A DNA stretch of 64,000 bases from Treponema bryantii (GCF_900111035.1 NZ_FOFU01000002.1:434001-498000); one strand, 5' to 3'; counted from the first letter of the stretch, positions 25,403-33,924 are shown. A program made the numbers and translations. Notes: generated from the letters alone by a model not told the origin.

Positions 25403-25930
25403 ATGAAAAAACTTATTCTTACACTTTTAATTGGAGGCTTTATTATGACAGGAGCATTTGCAAAGACAGCATTCGTTTACTTCAGTGCGACAGGAACAAC
25501 AGAACGCATGGCAAAAAATGCCGCTAAAGAAATGGGAGCTGATATTTTTGAAATCCAGCCGGTGCATAAATATACCGACGCTGACTTAGACTGGCATGAC
25601 AAAAAATCACTTTCTTCGATTGAATGCAACGACCCAAAAAGCCGTCCTGCAATTGCAAATAAACTCGATATCTCAGGCTACGACACAGTTGTGGTTTGTT
25701 ACCCTATCTGGTGGGCTTATGCTCCAAAAATTGTTTACACCTTTGTAGAAAGCCAGAACTGGTCGGGCAAAAAAATGATTACTCTTTGTACCAGTGGCGG
25801 CAGCGGCCTTGGTCGCAGCGGCACAGATTTGTCTAAGTTTGCAAAGGGCGTAGACTTCAAAGGCGGAAAAGATTTTACCCGAGGCTCTGCTGCAGACGTT
25901 AAGAAATATATTGAAGGTTTGTTGAAATAG
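25403..25930 (+). CDS. Exported flavodoxin
   Basis: A signal peptide MKKLILTLLIGGFIMTGAFA is fused exactly to the first strand of a flavodoxin (KTAFVYFSATGTTERMA, FMN phosphate loop SATGTT). YPIWWAYAPKIVYTFVES and TLCTSGGSGLG are the other FMN loops. Inside the signal sequence GGAGG lies seven bases before an ATG (codon 15), so a shorter form starting MTGAFAKTAF could also be made. Electron carrier; partner unknown. Confidence 0.88.
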   Translation: MKKLILTLLIGGFIMTGAFAKTAFVYFSATGTTERMAKNAAKEMGADIFEIQPVHKYTDADLDWHDKKSLSSIECNDPKSRPAIANKLDISGYDTVVVCYPIWWAYAPKIVYTFVESQNWSGKKMITLCTSGGSGLGRSGTDLSKFAKGVDFKGGKDFTRGSAADVKKYIEGLLK

Positions 25931-25949
25931 GAAAAATAGGAGTAAAATA

Positions 25950-26597
25950 ATGACAAAACCCCAGCGCTTAAGAATGACTATCGACATTACAATGACAATT
26001 CTTTCCATCATACTCATGGGCGGAAACTATTTGTTTCCGGCAGACATCGTGCACGAAATCTTAGGCGTGGGGCTTTTTGTCCTGTGGGCTGTCCATATTA
26101 TTTTGAACCGTCGCTGGTACGGAGCTATCTTCAAAGGGAAATATAACCCCTACCGCGTAATGCAGACCATCATCAATTGCTGCATTTTGATTTGTACAAT
26201 CTTCCTTATGATAAGCGGAATCATCCTTTCAAATCACATCTTCACATTCTTGAACATTCAGGGAGGTCTTGGCTTTGCCCGCATTGCGCATCTGCTTGCC
26301 AGCCACTGGTATTATCTGTTTATGTCGCTGCATATCGGACTGCATGTTGGACGCCTCTTTCAAAATGTTACGGCAAAAATCATTCCGCGTATTATTCTTG
26401 CCCTGGTCTGCGCTTACGGCATTTATGCATTCATCGCCCGCGGAGTATGGAAATATCTTATCCTCCAGCAGCAGTTTTTCTTCTTCGACCTGGAACGCGG
26501 CTACATCCTTTTTGCTATTGATTATATTTCCATTATCATTTTGTTTGCAACACTCTCGCACCTTTTGGCAAAGAGTTTGAAAAAAAGTAAACTGTAA
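25950..26597 (+). CDS. DUF4405 membrane protein, cytochrome b-like
   Basis: A 215-residue protein with six hydrophobic segments. Paired histidines lie in helices (VHEILGVGLFVLWAVHIILN and RIAHLLASHWYYLFMSLHIGLH), which is how b-type haem ligands are placed in DUF4405/formate-dehydrogenase-gamma-like proteins. It could link membrane quinol to the exported flavodoxin and DUF362 proteins encoded just upstream. This role is inferred from context. Confidence 0.78.
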   Translation: MTKPQRLRMTIDITMTILSIILMGGNYLFPADIVHEILGVGLFVLWAVHIILNRRWYGAIFKGKYNPYRVMQTIINCCILICTIFLMISGIILSNHIFTFLNIQGGLGFARIAHLLASHWYYLFMSLHIGLHVGRLFQNVTAKIIPRIILALVCAYGIYAFIARGVWKYLILQQQFFFFDLERGYILFAIDYISIIILFATLSHLLAKSLKKSKL

Positions 26598-26612
26598 TTC
26601 AGAGGTATTTTT

Positions 26613-27458
26613 GTGATTATCGAAAATCAGACTTTTGATGAAGAGAGAGCTTTGTACGGCCTTAAGGACCTTACTGTAAAAAACTGCCGCTTTGATGGTC
26701 CTGCTGACGGTGAATCCGCTTTTAAGGAATGCCGTAACATCGACGTGGCCGGCTGTTTTATGAATCTTCGATATCCCTTCTGGCATGTAGAAAAAGCAAA
26801 AATCACCGATACAAACTTTACAGAAAACTGCCGGGCTGCCCTCTGGTATGATAAAGATATTTTGATTGAAAACAGCAGACTCGGCGGAATTAAGGCAATT
26901 CGTGAATGCGAAAATATCAGCCTGAAAAACTGCAGCATTAATTCTCCAGAGTTTGCCTGGAAAAGTCAAAAGCTGACAATTGAAAATGTCACAATCGAAG
27001 AATCTGAATATCCCTTTTTTGAAATCCGTGATGCAAAAATTACTGGTTTAAAAATGAAGGGAAAATATTCTTTTCAGTATGATGTAAACATCGAAATTAC
27101 AGATTCAGAGCTGAATACAAAAGATGCCTTCTGGCACACAAAAAATGTCACCGTTAAAAACAGCATTGTAAAAAGCGAATACCTGGGCTGGTATTCAGAA
27201 AATCTCACTCTTATAAACTGCCGCATTATTGGAACTCAGCCTTTCTGCTACTGCAAAAATCTCGTGCTCAAAAACTGTACAATGGAAGATTGCGATCTTG
27301 CTTTCGAACGCAGCACCATTGATGTAGAAGTAAGCGGAAAAATCGACAGCATAAAAAATCCTCTTGCAGGAAAAATCACAGCAGACTCAATCGGCCAGAT
27401 AATTCTGGAAGAAGAAATCTGCGATAAATCAAAAACGCAAATTATCTGCAAAGAATAA
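26613..27458 (+). CDS. DUF3737 right-handed beta-helix protein
   Basis: GTG start with GAGG upstream. The protein is a series of about 20-residue turns (ITDTNFTENCRAALWY, ISLKNCSINSPEFAW, NVTVKNSIVKSEYLGWY) with stacked Asn and aromatic positions, the DUF3737 pattern. No signal peptide. DUF3737 genes recur beside flavodoxin and aldo/keto reductase genes in anaerobes; no function is known. Confidence 0.88.
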   Translation: MIIENQTFDEERALYGLKDLTVKNCRFDGPADGESAFKECRNIDVAGCFMNLRYPFWHVEKAKITDTNFTENCRAALWYDKDILIENSRLGGIKAIRECENISLKNCSINSPEFAWKSQKLTIENVTIEESEYPFFEIRDAKITGLKMKGKYSFQYDVNIEITDSELNTKDAFWHTKNVTVKNSIVKSEYLGWYSENLTLINCRIIGTQPFCYCKNLVLKNCTMEDCDLAFERSTIDVEVSGKIDSIKNPLAGKITADSIGQIILEEEICDKSKTQIICKE

Positions 27459-27476
27459 AATATCAGGAGAAATAAA

Positions 27477-27830
27477 ATGGCAATTACAGTAAATCTTCGT
27501 TACACAGGAAAAAAGGGAGCGGCTCAGGCCTTTGCACGCGAAATGATTTCCAGCGGCACCGTCGAAAAAATTCGCGCAGAGAAGGGAAATCTTCGCTATG
27601 AATATTATCTACCTTTTGAGGAAGAAAAAGCCGGCAGCAATGACAGCAGCGAAACCATCCTCTTAATCGACTCCTGGGAAAATCAGGAAGCAATTGATTT
27701 GCACCACGCAACACCAATGATGAAAACAATTGCCGAGCTTCGCGAAAAATATGACCTTCATATGACAATTGAGCGTTTTGTTTCTGATGATAAAATTCCT
27801 GAGCAGGATAAAGCTTTTATAAGAAGTTGA
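27477..27830 (+). CDS. ABM-type monooxygenase (antibiotic biosynthesis monooxygenase fold)
   Basis: A 117-residue ferredoxin-like dimeric alpha/beta barrel: MAITVNLRYTGKKGAAQAFA, LRYEYYLPF, ILLIDSWENQEAIDLHHATPMM are the YgiN/ABM signature, including the His pair. Members act as cofactor-free quinol monooxygenases or haem-degrading enzymes. RBS AGGAG; same operon. Confidence 0.85.
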   Translation: MAITVNLRYTGKKGAAQAFAREMISSGTVEKIRAEKGNLRYEYYLPFEEEKAGSNDSSETILLIDSWENQEAIDLHHATPMMKTIAELREKYDLHMTIERFVSDDKIPEQDKAFIRS

Positions 27831-27862
27831 TGTTAAAAAACTGTTTACGCTATAATCATCAT

Positions 27863-28291
27863 ATGTTTAATTACATCTGGCCGCTTTTAATCATTGTTTT
27901 TTCTAATACACTTTATCAAATCTGTGCTAAGGGCATTCCCCAGCAGATGAACACTTATGCAAGCATGACAATCACATATGCTGTGGCAACACTTTTTTCG
28001 GCTGCTGCTTTTTTTGTTACCACAAAGGGCGGAAACATCCTAAAAGAATTTTCCCACACCAACTGGGCTACAATCGTTCTTGGAATTGTAATTACAGGAC
28101 TTGAAGTGGGCTTTATTTTTGCTTACAAAGCAGGCTGGAAAGTAAATACCCTTTCCGTTACAACAAACGCAATTCTTGCCATTGTGCTGATTGTTGTAGG
28201 CCTTATCAGTTATCATGAAGTAATCAGCTGGAGCAAAGTTCTGGGTGTTGCAATCTGCCTTGTGGGATTGTATTTTATTAATAAGAAATAG
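27863..28291 (+). CDS. EamA/SMR-like four-TM transporter
   Basis: Start at MFNYIWPLLIIVFSNTLYQI. Four hydrophobic helices with GLEVGFIFAYKAGWKVNT and LAIVLIVVGLISYHEVISWSKVLG are typical of half-size EamA/DMT proteins that dimerise. Probably exports a small metabolite or toxicant. 32 bp after the ABM gene. Confidence 0.82.
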   Translation: MFNYIWPLLIIVFSNTLYQICAKGIPQQMNTYASMTITYAVATLFSAAAFFVTTKGGNILKEFSHTNWATIVLGIVITGLEVGFIFAYKAGWKVNTLSVTTNAILAIVLIVVGLISYHEVISWSKVLGVAICLVGLYFINKK

Positions 28292-28301
28292 GAGTACGCA
28301 A

Positions 28302-28778
28302 ATGTTCAGGCCAATGAGAAGATTCAAGCAGCAGATTTCGGATAGCGAATGCAAAGAGATTTTGAAAAATGAAAAACGCGGAGTTCTTTCCCTGCTCGGC
28401 GATGATGGCTATCCTTACGGACTTCCTCTTTCTCATCTTTACAGCGAAGAAGACAATAAAATTTATTTTCACTGTGCAAAGGAAGGCCACAAAATTGATG
28501 CCATAAAAAACTACAATAAGGCAAGCTTCTGCGTTTATGACCAGGGTTACCGAAAGGAAGGCGAATGGGCACTGAACATCAACAGTGTAATAGTCTTTGG
28601 AAAAATCCGCCTTGTAACAGACCCGGACCTTACCCGCCAGATCTGCATAAAACTGGTTTATAAATTCACAGACGACCAGGCCTATCTTGAAAAAGAACTC
28701 ACCAATGCCCTGCCGCGTGTTCAGTGCCTTGAACTTGAAATCGAACACATGACTGGCAAGCTGGTGAATGAGTCGTAA
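28302..28778 (+). CDS. Pyridoxamine 5'-phosphate oxidase family (flavin-binding split barrel)
   Basis: Start at MFRPMRRFKQQISDSECKEIL with RBS TAGGAG. RGVLSLLGDDGYPYGLPLSHLY and YFHCAKEGHKIDAIKNYNKASFCV are the split-barrel flavin-binding blocks of the NimA-like group. FMN- or F420-type reductase of small molecules; NimA relatives reduce nitroimidazoles. Last gene of the LysR-linked run. Confidence 0.88.
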   Translation: MFRPMRRFKQQISDSECKEILKNEKRGVLSLLGDDGYPYGLPLSHLYSEEDNKIYFHCAKEGHKIDAIKNYNKASFCVYDQGYRKEGEWALNINSVIVFGKIRLVTDPDLTRQICIKLVYKFTDDQAYLEKELTNALPRVQCLELEIEHMTGKLVNES

Positions 28779-28779
28779 A

Positions 28780-28857
28780 GCAGAGTTCTTTGCAAAAGGA
28801 GAACTCAAGCCAAACTTTGAGGCTAAGTGTAACCATCATTGTGAGAACCACAATTAG
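28780..28857 (+). pseudogene. NifX-like tail fragment
   Basis: A 25-codon frame AEFFAKGELKPNFEAKCNHH..., ending in TAG, matches AVELFAKGELKPNFDAKCDHH of the intact NifX-like gene at 16452-16838. It begins one base after the stop codon of the PNPOx-like gene. Confidence 0.85.
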
Positions 28858-28885
28858 ATAATCGTCTTTCATAACAAATGGAAAT

Positions 28886-28912
28886 ATTTGTATAGATTTA
28901 TTCTTTTTTTTA
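28886..28912 (+). promoter_or_regulatory. Upstream element GTATAGATTTAT, copy C
   Basis: Third copy of the block at 6732 and 9727; this is the one in front of the intact gene, 27 bp before its ATG. ATTATA close to the start could be the -10. Confidence 0.6.
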
Positions 28913-28938
28913 AACTGTTTTAATATTACCATTATATC

Positions 28939-30930
28939 ATGGTTGAGTTTCTTAAATTATCTGCAGTTTCAAAAAAACGACATCTCGAATTAGTTGAAGA
29001 AAAATCTGATATTTATGATTCCCCTGAAGTCTACGGTTTGAACTATCAGGAAAAGATTCTCGGAGGAAACGGTTCATCAGCTTCTCCTTATAAAATTGAA
29101 GTAAGCATTCAAAATACCAGCGGAATTGATTTCGAAGGAATTATGCGCCTTGAAATTGAGGCAGACGGTAAAGCTGATTTTTATCTCCCGGGCTTTATGT
29201 ATGGTTCAAACAGAGGAGACAAGCCCTGGAAAGTAGACTGTAAATTTCCCCGGCTTAATTCTGCTTTCACAAATCCTTCAGATTCTGATTGTCCGCTTTC
29301 TTCATTTTATATGGTAAGGGGAGACAGACTTTCTCACCCATGTGCCTTGATGTACATAAATGGAAACTCTCCAAAGATTCGTGGCTTTCACACTTCTCCA
29401 TATTATTGCGAGAAAGATTTTGTACAGTATGGCGGCTTTACCTGTAATTCCAAAAGGCAAACTGTCGGCTATACCTTCGGTTATGAAAATGCACCCTGGC
29501 TTTTTATTCAGTCACATACAATTCTTCCAAGACAAACTTCGAAAAACTATTTTACTTTGCAGACAAATCAAAAAATTACACAAATCTTTGATGTTTATGA
29601 TTTTGATGCAGCTTCGGTAACAGATATTCACAAGGTTATCAGAAATGTTTATGAGGCATATCACGAAGCTCCACGCCAATCGGCATCTCTGGAAGAAGCA
29701 ATAAAAGATTTATCACTGGCGGTCTGCGATTATGCTTGGCTTCCCTCTCAAAAATGTTATTCGGGTTTTGTAAGAGAAGCAGGATTTGATCAGAAGGGCA
29801 AGGAAAGTTTTTCTTATAATGTAATTCCTTCTATTTCCTGGACCAATGGAATTGTTGTTGCCTACCCGCAGCTTGTTGCCTCTGCTCGTCTAAATAATAA
29901 GAAAATGAGGGAACAAGCTCTTGAATGTATTCAAAATATTGTTGATAACTCCCTGAACAAAGCATCATCGCTTCCGTATGAAACTTTCGACGGACAAAAC
30001 TGGACCTGTCACGGCTGGTGGTATGGCGGAATGCACAGCGGAGGACACTCGGCTTATCTCGACGGTCAGTTTACTTATTATCTTTTGAAGGCTTACCAAT
30101 TTGAAAAAGAAAATGGAAGGATTCACGATGACTGGCTCACCTTCTCTAAAACTGTAGTTCATGCTCTTGAACGAGAGATTAACCGTGTGGGTGAATATCC
30201 TTTTGTTTACTCCGAGACTGATGGAACTGGTATTGAATATGATTCTCTTGGAAGCTCATGGGCACTGGCCGCAAGCATTCTCTTTGCCTTGATTACAAAT
30301 GAAACAAAGAATCTTCCTCTCTTTGAAAAATCTCTAACACATTATTACGAGACTTTTATTGCAAAGCTTGAATGCTATGGAAGCCCACTTGATACAGACA
30401 AGGCACCAGATAACGAAGGCGTGCTTGCTTTTATAAGGGCAGCAAAGCTTTTTCATCAGCTTACAAAAAAACAACTTTATCTTGATTATATAGAAACAGC
30501 CTTGGACCAGGAATTCTCTTACAAGTTCTGTTATAACGGCCGTATCGAGGTTCCGCCTCTAAGTAAACTCAAATGGAATTCCTGTGGTGGCAGCATTACT
30601 TCAGTCTGTAATCCTCATATACATCCTATGTCTTCATCAATTATTAGTGAGATGGCTTACTTTATTGAGCATGCAAAAAAAGATTCCCGCACAATTGAAT
30701 ATATCAAAAATCGCATGAAGGATACAATTTTATGGGGCTGCCAGACTTATAATCATTTTGATGGAGAATTTGATTACGGCAAAAAAGGCTGGATATCGGA
30801 ACGCTTCTGTTACAGTCAGGGCCTCGTTGTCGAAAAATATAAAGACGGAAGTCCTTCTTCAACCTGGTTTGCTTTAATGCCTTGGGCAAGCAGCAGCGTG
30901 CTGGAAGGGTTACTGTATCAGCAGCTTTAG
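28939..30930 (+). CDS. Six-hairpin glycosidase-like protein
   Basis: The 663-residue cytoplasmic protein (no signal peptide) has a beta-sandwich N-terminal half and, from about residue 250, repeated helical hairpins with Trp/Tyr/Gly-rich loops (HGWWYGGMHSGGHSAYLDGQF, DSLGSSWALAASILFAL, NEGVLAFIRAAKLFHQL). This resembles the (alpha/alpha)6 toroid of six-hairpin glycosidases such as those for uronic-acid oligosaccharides. I cannot name a GH family. Two decayed copies of its start with the same upstream block lie at 6732-6895 and 9727-9817. Confidence 0.6.
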   Translation: MVEFLKLSAVSKKRHLELVEEKSDIYDSPEVYGLNYQEKILGGNGSSASPYKIEVSIQNTSGIDFEGIMRLEIEADGKADFYLPGFMYGSNRGDKPWKVDCKFPRLNSAFTNPSDSDCPLSSFYMVRGDRLSHPCALMYINGNSPKIRGFHTSPYYCEKDFVQYGGFTCNSKRQTVGYTFGYENAPWLFIQSHTILPRQTSKNYFTLQTNQKITQIFDVYDFDAASVTDIHKVIRNVYEAYHEAPRQSASLEEAIKDLSLAVCDYAWLPSQKCYSGFVREAGFDQKGKESFSYNVIPSISWTNGIVVAYPQLVASARLNNKKMREQALECIQNIVDNSLNKASSLPYETFDGQNWTCHGWWYGGMHSGGHSAYLDGQFTYYLLKAYQFEKENGRIHDDWLTFSKTVVHALEREINRVGEYPFVYSETDGTGIEYDSLGSSWALAASILFALITNETKNLPLFEKSLTHYYETFIAKLECYGSPLDTDKAPDNEGVLAFIRAAKLFHQLTKKQLYLDYIETALDQEFSYKFCYNGRIEVPPLSKLKWNSCGGSITSVCNPHIHPMSSSIISEMAYFIEHAKKDSRTIEYIKNRMKDTILWGCQTYNHFDGEFDYGKKGWISERFCYSQGLVVEKYKDGSPSSTWFALMPWASSSVLEGLLYQQL

Positions 30931-30995
30931 CAGTTGAAAGGCTCTTCCTCTTATTTTTTCACGCCAGCCGCGAGTACCTCGAAAAGTCTTACTAT

Positions 30996-32009
30996 TTATT
31001 CCTGAACCAGCCCAAAATACTTTTCAAAGACTTCACTGCACTTTTTCTGTTCATCGTTAAGGCAGATTGTAAGCGAGCGCTTTGTATCTCGGTTGTAAAA
31101 GCTGAAAAACTGCACGCCAGGATCAAAGCCCTCAAGAAAAACGATGTGCGGATTTTCTTTGCGCAGCCAAAATCCAAGCCCATATAGTCCGTCATCACCT
31201 TCAATACAAGGGGACCAGGCATCTTCAATAAAAGGAGAAAGGGTGCTTTCCGGATTCAGCTCAGGATCAAGATTATGCCAGAATTGTGCCATGTCTGCAA
31301 TTGTAGTAAACGCGCCGCCGTCTCCGCCACCAGTTACGGGAATTCCGTAAATGTTACTGCGGCCGTTTTGCTGATAGCCGGTTGCGCATACAATTCCATC
31401 AGGGGATGTCTCATCAAGCCTAAAAAAGCCCGTACTTTTCATGCCAAATTTTGTAAAAATATGCTGCTTTACAAATGACGGAAAACTCATGCCAGAGACA
31501 GCCTCAACAACAGCCGCAAGAAGCACAAAGCCGCCATTAGAATACTTGAAGACACCGGCAGAAGAATAGGGTGCCTGTTGTTTTTTCCACATATTTTCAA
31601 TCAGAGGAAAAAAATCTTCCGGTTTTTCGTAGTGATAGTTTGCATTTCCACACAGGGCTTCTTCAAAATCATCTACAAAATCTTCATCAAAATAATCCGG
31701 CACACCTGAAGTGTGATTCAAAAGACTGCGCACCGTCACTTTTTCAGAAAGCCAATCGAGCGAACCGTATTTCCCGGCTTTTGCGGTCAAAAGTTTTTTC
31801 ACGCTGTCATCAAGATTGAGCTTATTTTCTGCGGCAAGAGTCAGAATTGAAACAGCCGTAAAGCCTTTTGTGCCAGAAGCCGTGCCATAGCAAAAGCTTG
31901 TGCTATTCTGTATGCGGAAGTTTTTGTTTGCAAAACCATAGGCGCCGTATTCGTAAAGCTTAGTTCCTTCGTATACACCAAAAACACCTGAAAAATTTGT
32001 AAAACTCAT
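30996..32009 (-). CDS. Serine hydrolase of the beta-lactamase family (class C-like)
   Basis: The Ser-x-x-Lys motif is SGTK (Ser45-Lys48), the Tyr-x-Asn motif is YSN in FKYSNGGFVLLA, and VRSLLNHTSGVPDYF is the family's conserved block. The 337-residue protein lacks a signal peptide, so it is a cytoplasmic esterase or peptidase rather than a resistance enzyme. A TetR gene lies 12 bp upstream on the same strand. Confidence 0.9.
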   Translation of the reverse strand: MSFTNFSGVFGVYEGTKLYEYGAYGFANKNFRIQNSTSFCYGTASGTKGFTAVSILTLAAENKLNLDDSVKKLLTAKAGKYGSLDWLSEKVTVRSLLNHTSGVPDYFDEDFVDDFEEALCGNANYHYEKPEDFFPLIENMWKKQQAPYSSAGVFKYSNGGFVLLAAVVEAVSGMSFPSFVKQHIFTKFGMKSTGFFRLDETSPDGIVCATGYQQNGRSNIYGIPVTGGGDGGAFTTIADMAQFWHNLDPELNPESTLSPFIEDAWSPCIEGDDGLYGLGFWLRKENPHIVFLEGFDPGVQFFSFYNRDTKRSLTICLNDEQKKCSEVFEKYFGLVQE

Positions 32010-32021
32010 AATACCTTTTCC

Positions 32022-32582
32022 TTATTTAGCGTATCCCTTCATCCCTTTTTCCAGAAGAGTCGTCGCAAGCTCAATCATTTCTTCTATAGGAATCTTACGG
32101 CCGTCGGCGACCCACTGGCGGTAAAGCAAAACTACGCAGTTATTAAAGGTCAAAAGGATGTTGCACACACTCTGGTCCAGACCTTTGAGAGGACGAGATT
32201 CTGCAGCCTGCTTTGTAACCCGATTCTGCATTCTTTCGCGGATATAATCAAAACGGCTGTCGCAGGTCACACGCTTGAAAAAATCATCCTGAGCTTCCAT
32301 GTATTCAAAAAAGGCCCGCACAAGTTTTCCGGTTTCCTTGAGCTGATTAATTCCCGAAACAATCGCGCTGTATTCGCTGGAATGCTTAGCCTGGATCTCT
32401 GCAAGCACATCATCCACACAATTATAATGAAGATAAAAAGTATTGCGGTTGATTCTGGCCACCTGGGTGATTGCCTTTACTGTAATTTTTTCATAAGGCA
32501 TTTCGCAAACCATCTGCTTAAAAACACTCTGAATTGCTTCCTTTGTTCGGACAATGCGCGGGTCGAGTTTTTCTTCAGCCAT
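32022..32582 (-). CDS. TetR/AcrR family regulator
   Basis: The HTH reads ITVKAITQVARINRNTFYLHY, and the protein is full length (186 residues). It is divergent from the acetyltransferase/flavodoxin operon and probably operonic with the serine hydrolase. A 16-bp perfect palindrome (32627-32642) in the divergent region is its likely operator. Confidence 0.9.
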   Translation of the reverse strand: MAEEKLDPRIVRTKEAIQSVFKQMVCEMPYEKITVKAITQVARINRNTFYLHYNCVDDVLAEIQAKHSSEYSAIVSGINQLKETGKLVRAFFEYMEAQDDFFKRVTCDSRFDYIRERMQNRVTKQAAESRPLKGLDQSVCNILLTFNNCVVLLYRQWVADGRKIPIEEMIELATTLLEKGMKGYAK

Positions 32583-32626
32583 TTTTACCTCCAGAAAAAA
32601 TGTTTTATAGGCATTATTGCAACATC

Positions 32627-32642
32627 TGTCGTTTAAACGACA
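32627..32642. promoter_or_regulatory. Palindromic operator TGTCGTTTAAACGACA
   Basis: A 16-bp perfect palindrome between the divergent TetR and acetyltransferase genes. A related half-site, TGTGTCGCTTATAAT, lies about 30 bp on, overlapping a possible -10 of the acetyltransferase gene. Confidence 0.7.
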
Positions 32643-32715
32643 TTATACCATAACCTGTTCTTAATAAAAAGACATGTGTCGCTTATAATTAAGATGTAAA
32701 ACCAAGGAGGAAGCT

Positions 32716-33300
32716 ATGGACTACACCCCAGGCTATGTTTATGAACTTATGGAAAAAGGCGGACCAACAGATGTTCGTGAGCCTTATTTTAAGGAAGCTG
32801 TCAGTGAGATGATGCGGGCCAGGAAACTCTGCGCAATTGCAAATGCAAAGATGCCCGATGACGAAAGTTACGTTTCTGACCTGGAAGAACTTTTTGGCCG
32901 CAAGTTGGATGATGTTCGCATTCTCACACCTTTTATCTGCGATTTTGGAAACCGCGTAAAGTTCGGGAAAAATGTCTTCATTAATCACTCTGCCATTTTA
33001 TCGGCATCCGGTGGAATAGAGTTTGGCGACGGAGTTTGCATTGCGCCTGGTCTTCGCATTGCTACAATAAATCACGACTTTAATGAGCGACACACAAAAT
33101 ACACCTACGGTAAAGTCACAATCAAAAAGAATGCCTGGCTTGGAATGAATGTTACAGTTTGTCCCGGCGTTACAATCGGCGAATATGCAGTGGTTGCAGC
33201 AGGAGCTGTAGTCACAAAAGATGTTCCGGATTTTGCGGTAGTCGGTGGGGTGCCTGCAAAAGTTATTAAAATGCTTGATCCTTCAGAACAGAAGGAATAG
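32716..33300 (+). CDS. Sugar O-acetyltransferase, hexapeptide-repeat (LbH) family
   Basis: The 194-residue protein has an N-terminal Mac-type helical part and left-handed beta-helix turns (FGKNVFINHSAILSASGGIEFG, IAPGLRIATINHDFNERH, WLGMNVTVCPGVTIGEYAVVAAGAVV). The catalytic His is in NHDF. Acetyl-CoA-dependent acetylation of a sugar hydroxyl; exact sugar unknown. RBS AAGGAGGAAG. Confidence 0.92.
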   Translation: MDYTPGYVYELMEKGGPTDVREPYFKEAVSEMMRARKLCAIANAKMPDDESYVSDLEELFGRKLDDVRILTPFICDFGNRVKFGKNVFINHSAILSASGGIEFGDGVCIAPGLRIATINHDFNERHTKYTYGKVTIKKNAWLGMNVTVCPGVTIGEYAVVAAGAVVTKDVPDFAVVGGVPAKVIKMLDPSEQKE

Positions 33301-33309
33301 GAGGGACAG

Positions 33310-33924
33310 ATGAATCTGAAAAAAACACTTATCGGCTTGGGAATAGCAGCTTGCCTTGCAGGTTCGCTATTCGCACAAAACAAAACTTCAAAGGAGACTA
33401 AAATGGGAAAATCACTGGTAGTTTATTTTTCGCTCGCAGGCGATCAGTATAACGTTGGAATTATAAAAGAAGGAAACACTTCAATCATCGCAAAGTTCAT
33501 TGCAGAAGAAACAGGCTCAGAGCTTTTTGAACTTGAAACTCAAAAGCCTTATCCGACCGACAGCTACAGCCGCCTGACTCAGATTGCAAAAGATGAGCAG
33601 AACAAAAAAGCCCGCCCAGCCCTCAAAGCTGATATCGACATCACCGCATACGACACAATCTACATCGGATACCCGAACTGGTGGGGAGACATACCAATGC
33701 CGGTTTACACATTCTTAGAAGCCCACGACTGGAAGGGAAAAACAATCATTCCTTTCTGCACCCATGAAGGAAGCGGACTTAGCGGAACAGAAAGCCGAAT
33801 CCGTTCAACCTGCAAAGGCGCAACCATAGAAAAAGGCCTTGCCGTTCAGGGAAAGGTAGCCCAGACTAACAGAAGTGTTGCTAAAAAAGCTGTTCAGGAT
33901 TGGCTTGCAAAATTGGGAAAATAA
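33310..33924 (+). CDS. Flavodoxin with signal peptide and an internal second start
   Basis: Precursor: signal peptide MNLKKTLIGLGIAACLAGSLFA, linker QNKTSKETK, then MGKSLVVYFSLAGDQYNVG, the first strand and FMN loop of a flavodoxin. YPNWWGDIPMPVYTFLE and FCTHEGSGLSGTE are the other FMN loops. The linker DNA contains AAAGGAGACTAAAATG: a full ribosome binding site before an internal ATG (33402). The gene could make both an exported and a cytoplasmic form. Last gene of the operon begun at 32716. Confidence 0.88.
   Translation: MNLKKTLIGLGIAACLAGSLFAQNKTSKETKMGKSLVVYFSLAGDQYNVGIIKEGNTSIIAKFIAEETGSELFELETQKPYPTDSYSRLTQIAKDEQNKKARPALKADIDITAYDTIYIGYPNWWGDIPMPVYTFLEAHDWKGKTIIPFCTHEGSGLSGTESRIRSTCKGATIEKGLAVQGKVAQTNRSVAKKAVQDWLAKLGK

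Noticed and set aside
26229-26969. Minus-strand 246-codon open frame.
   Set aside because: It lies across the DUF4405 and DUF3737 genes, which have clear family motifs and operon spacing; the antisense protein has none.
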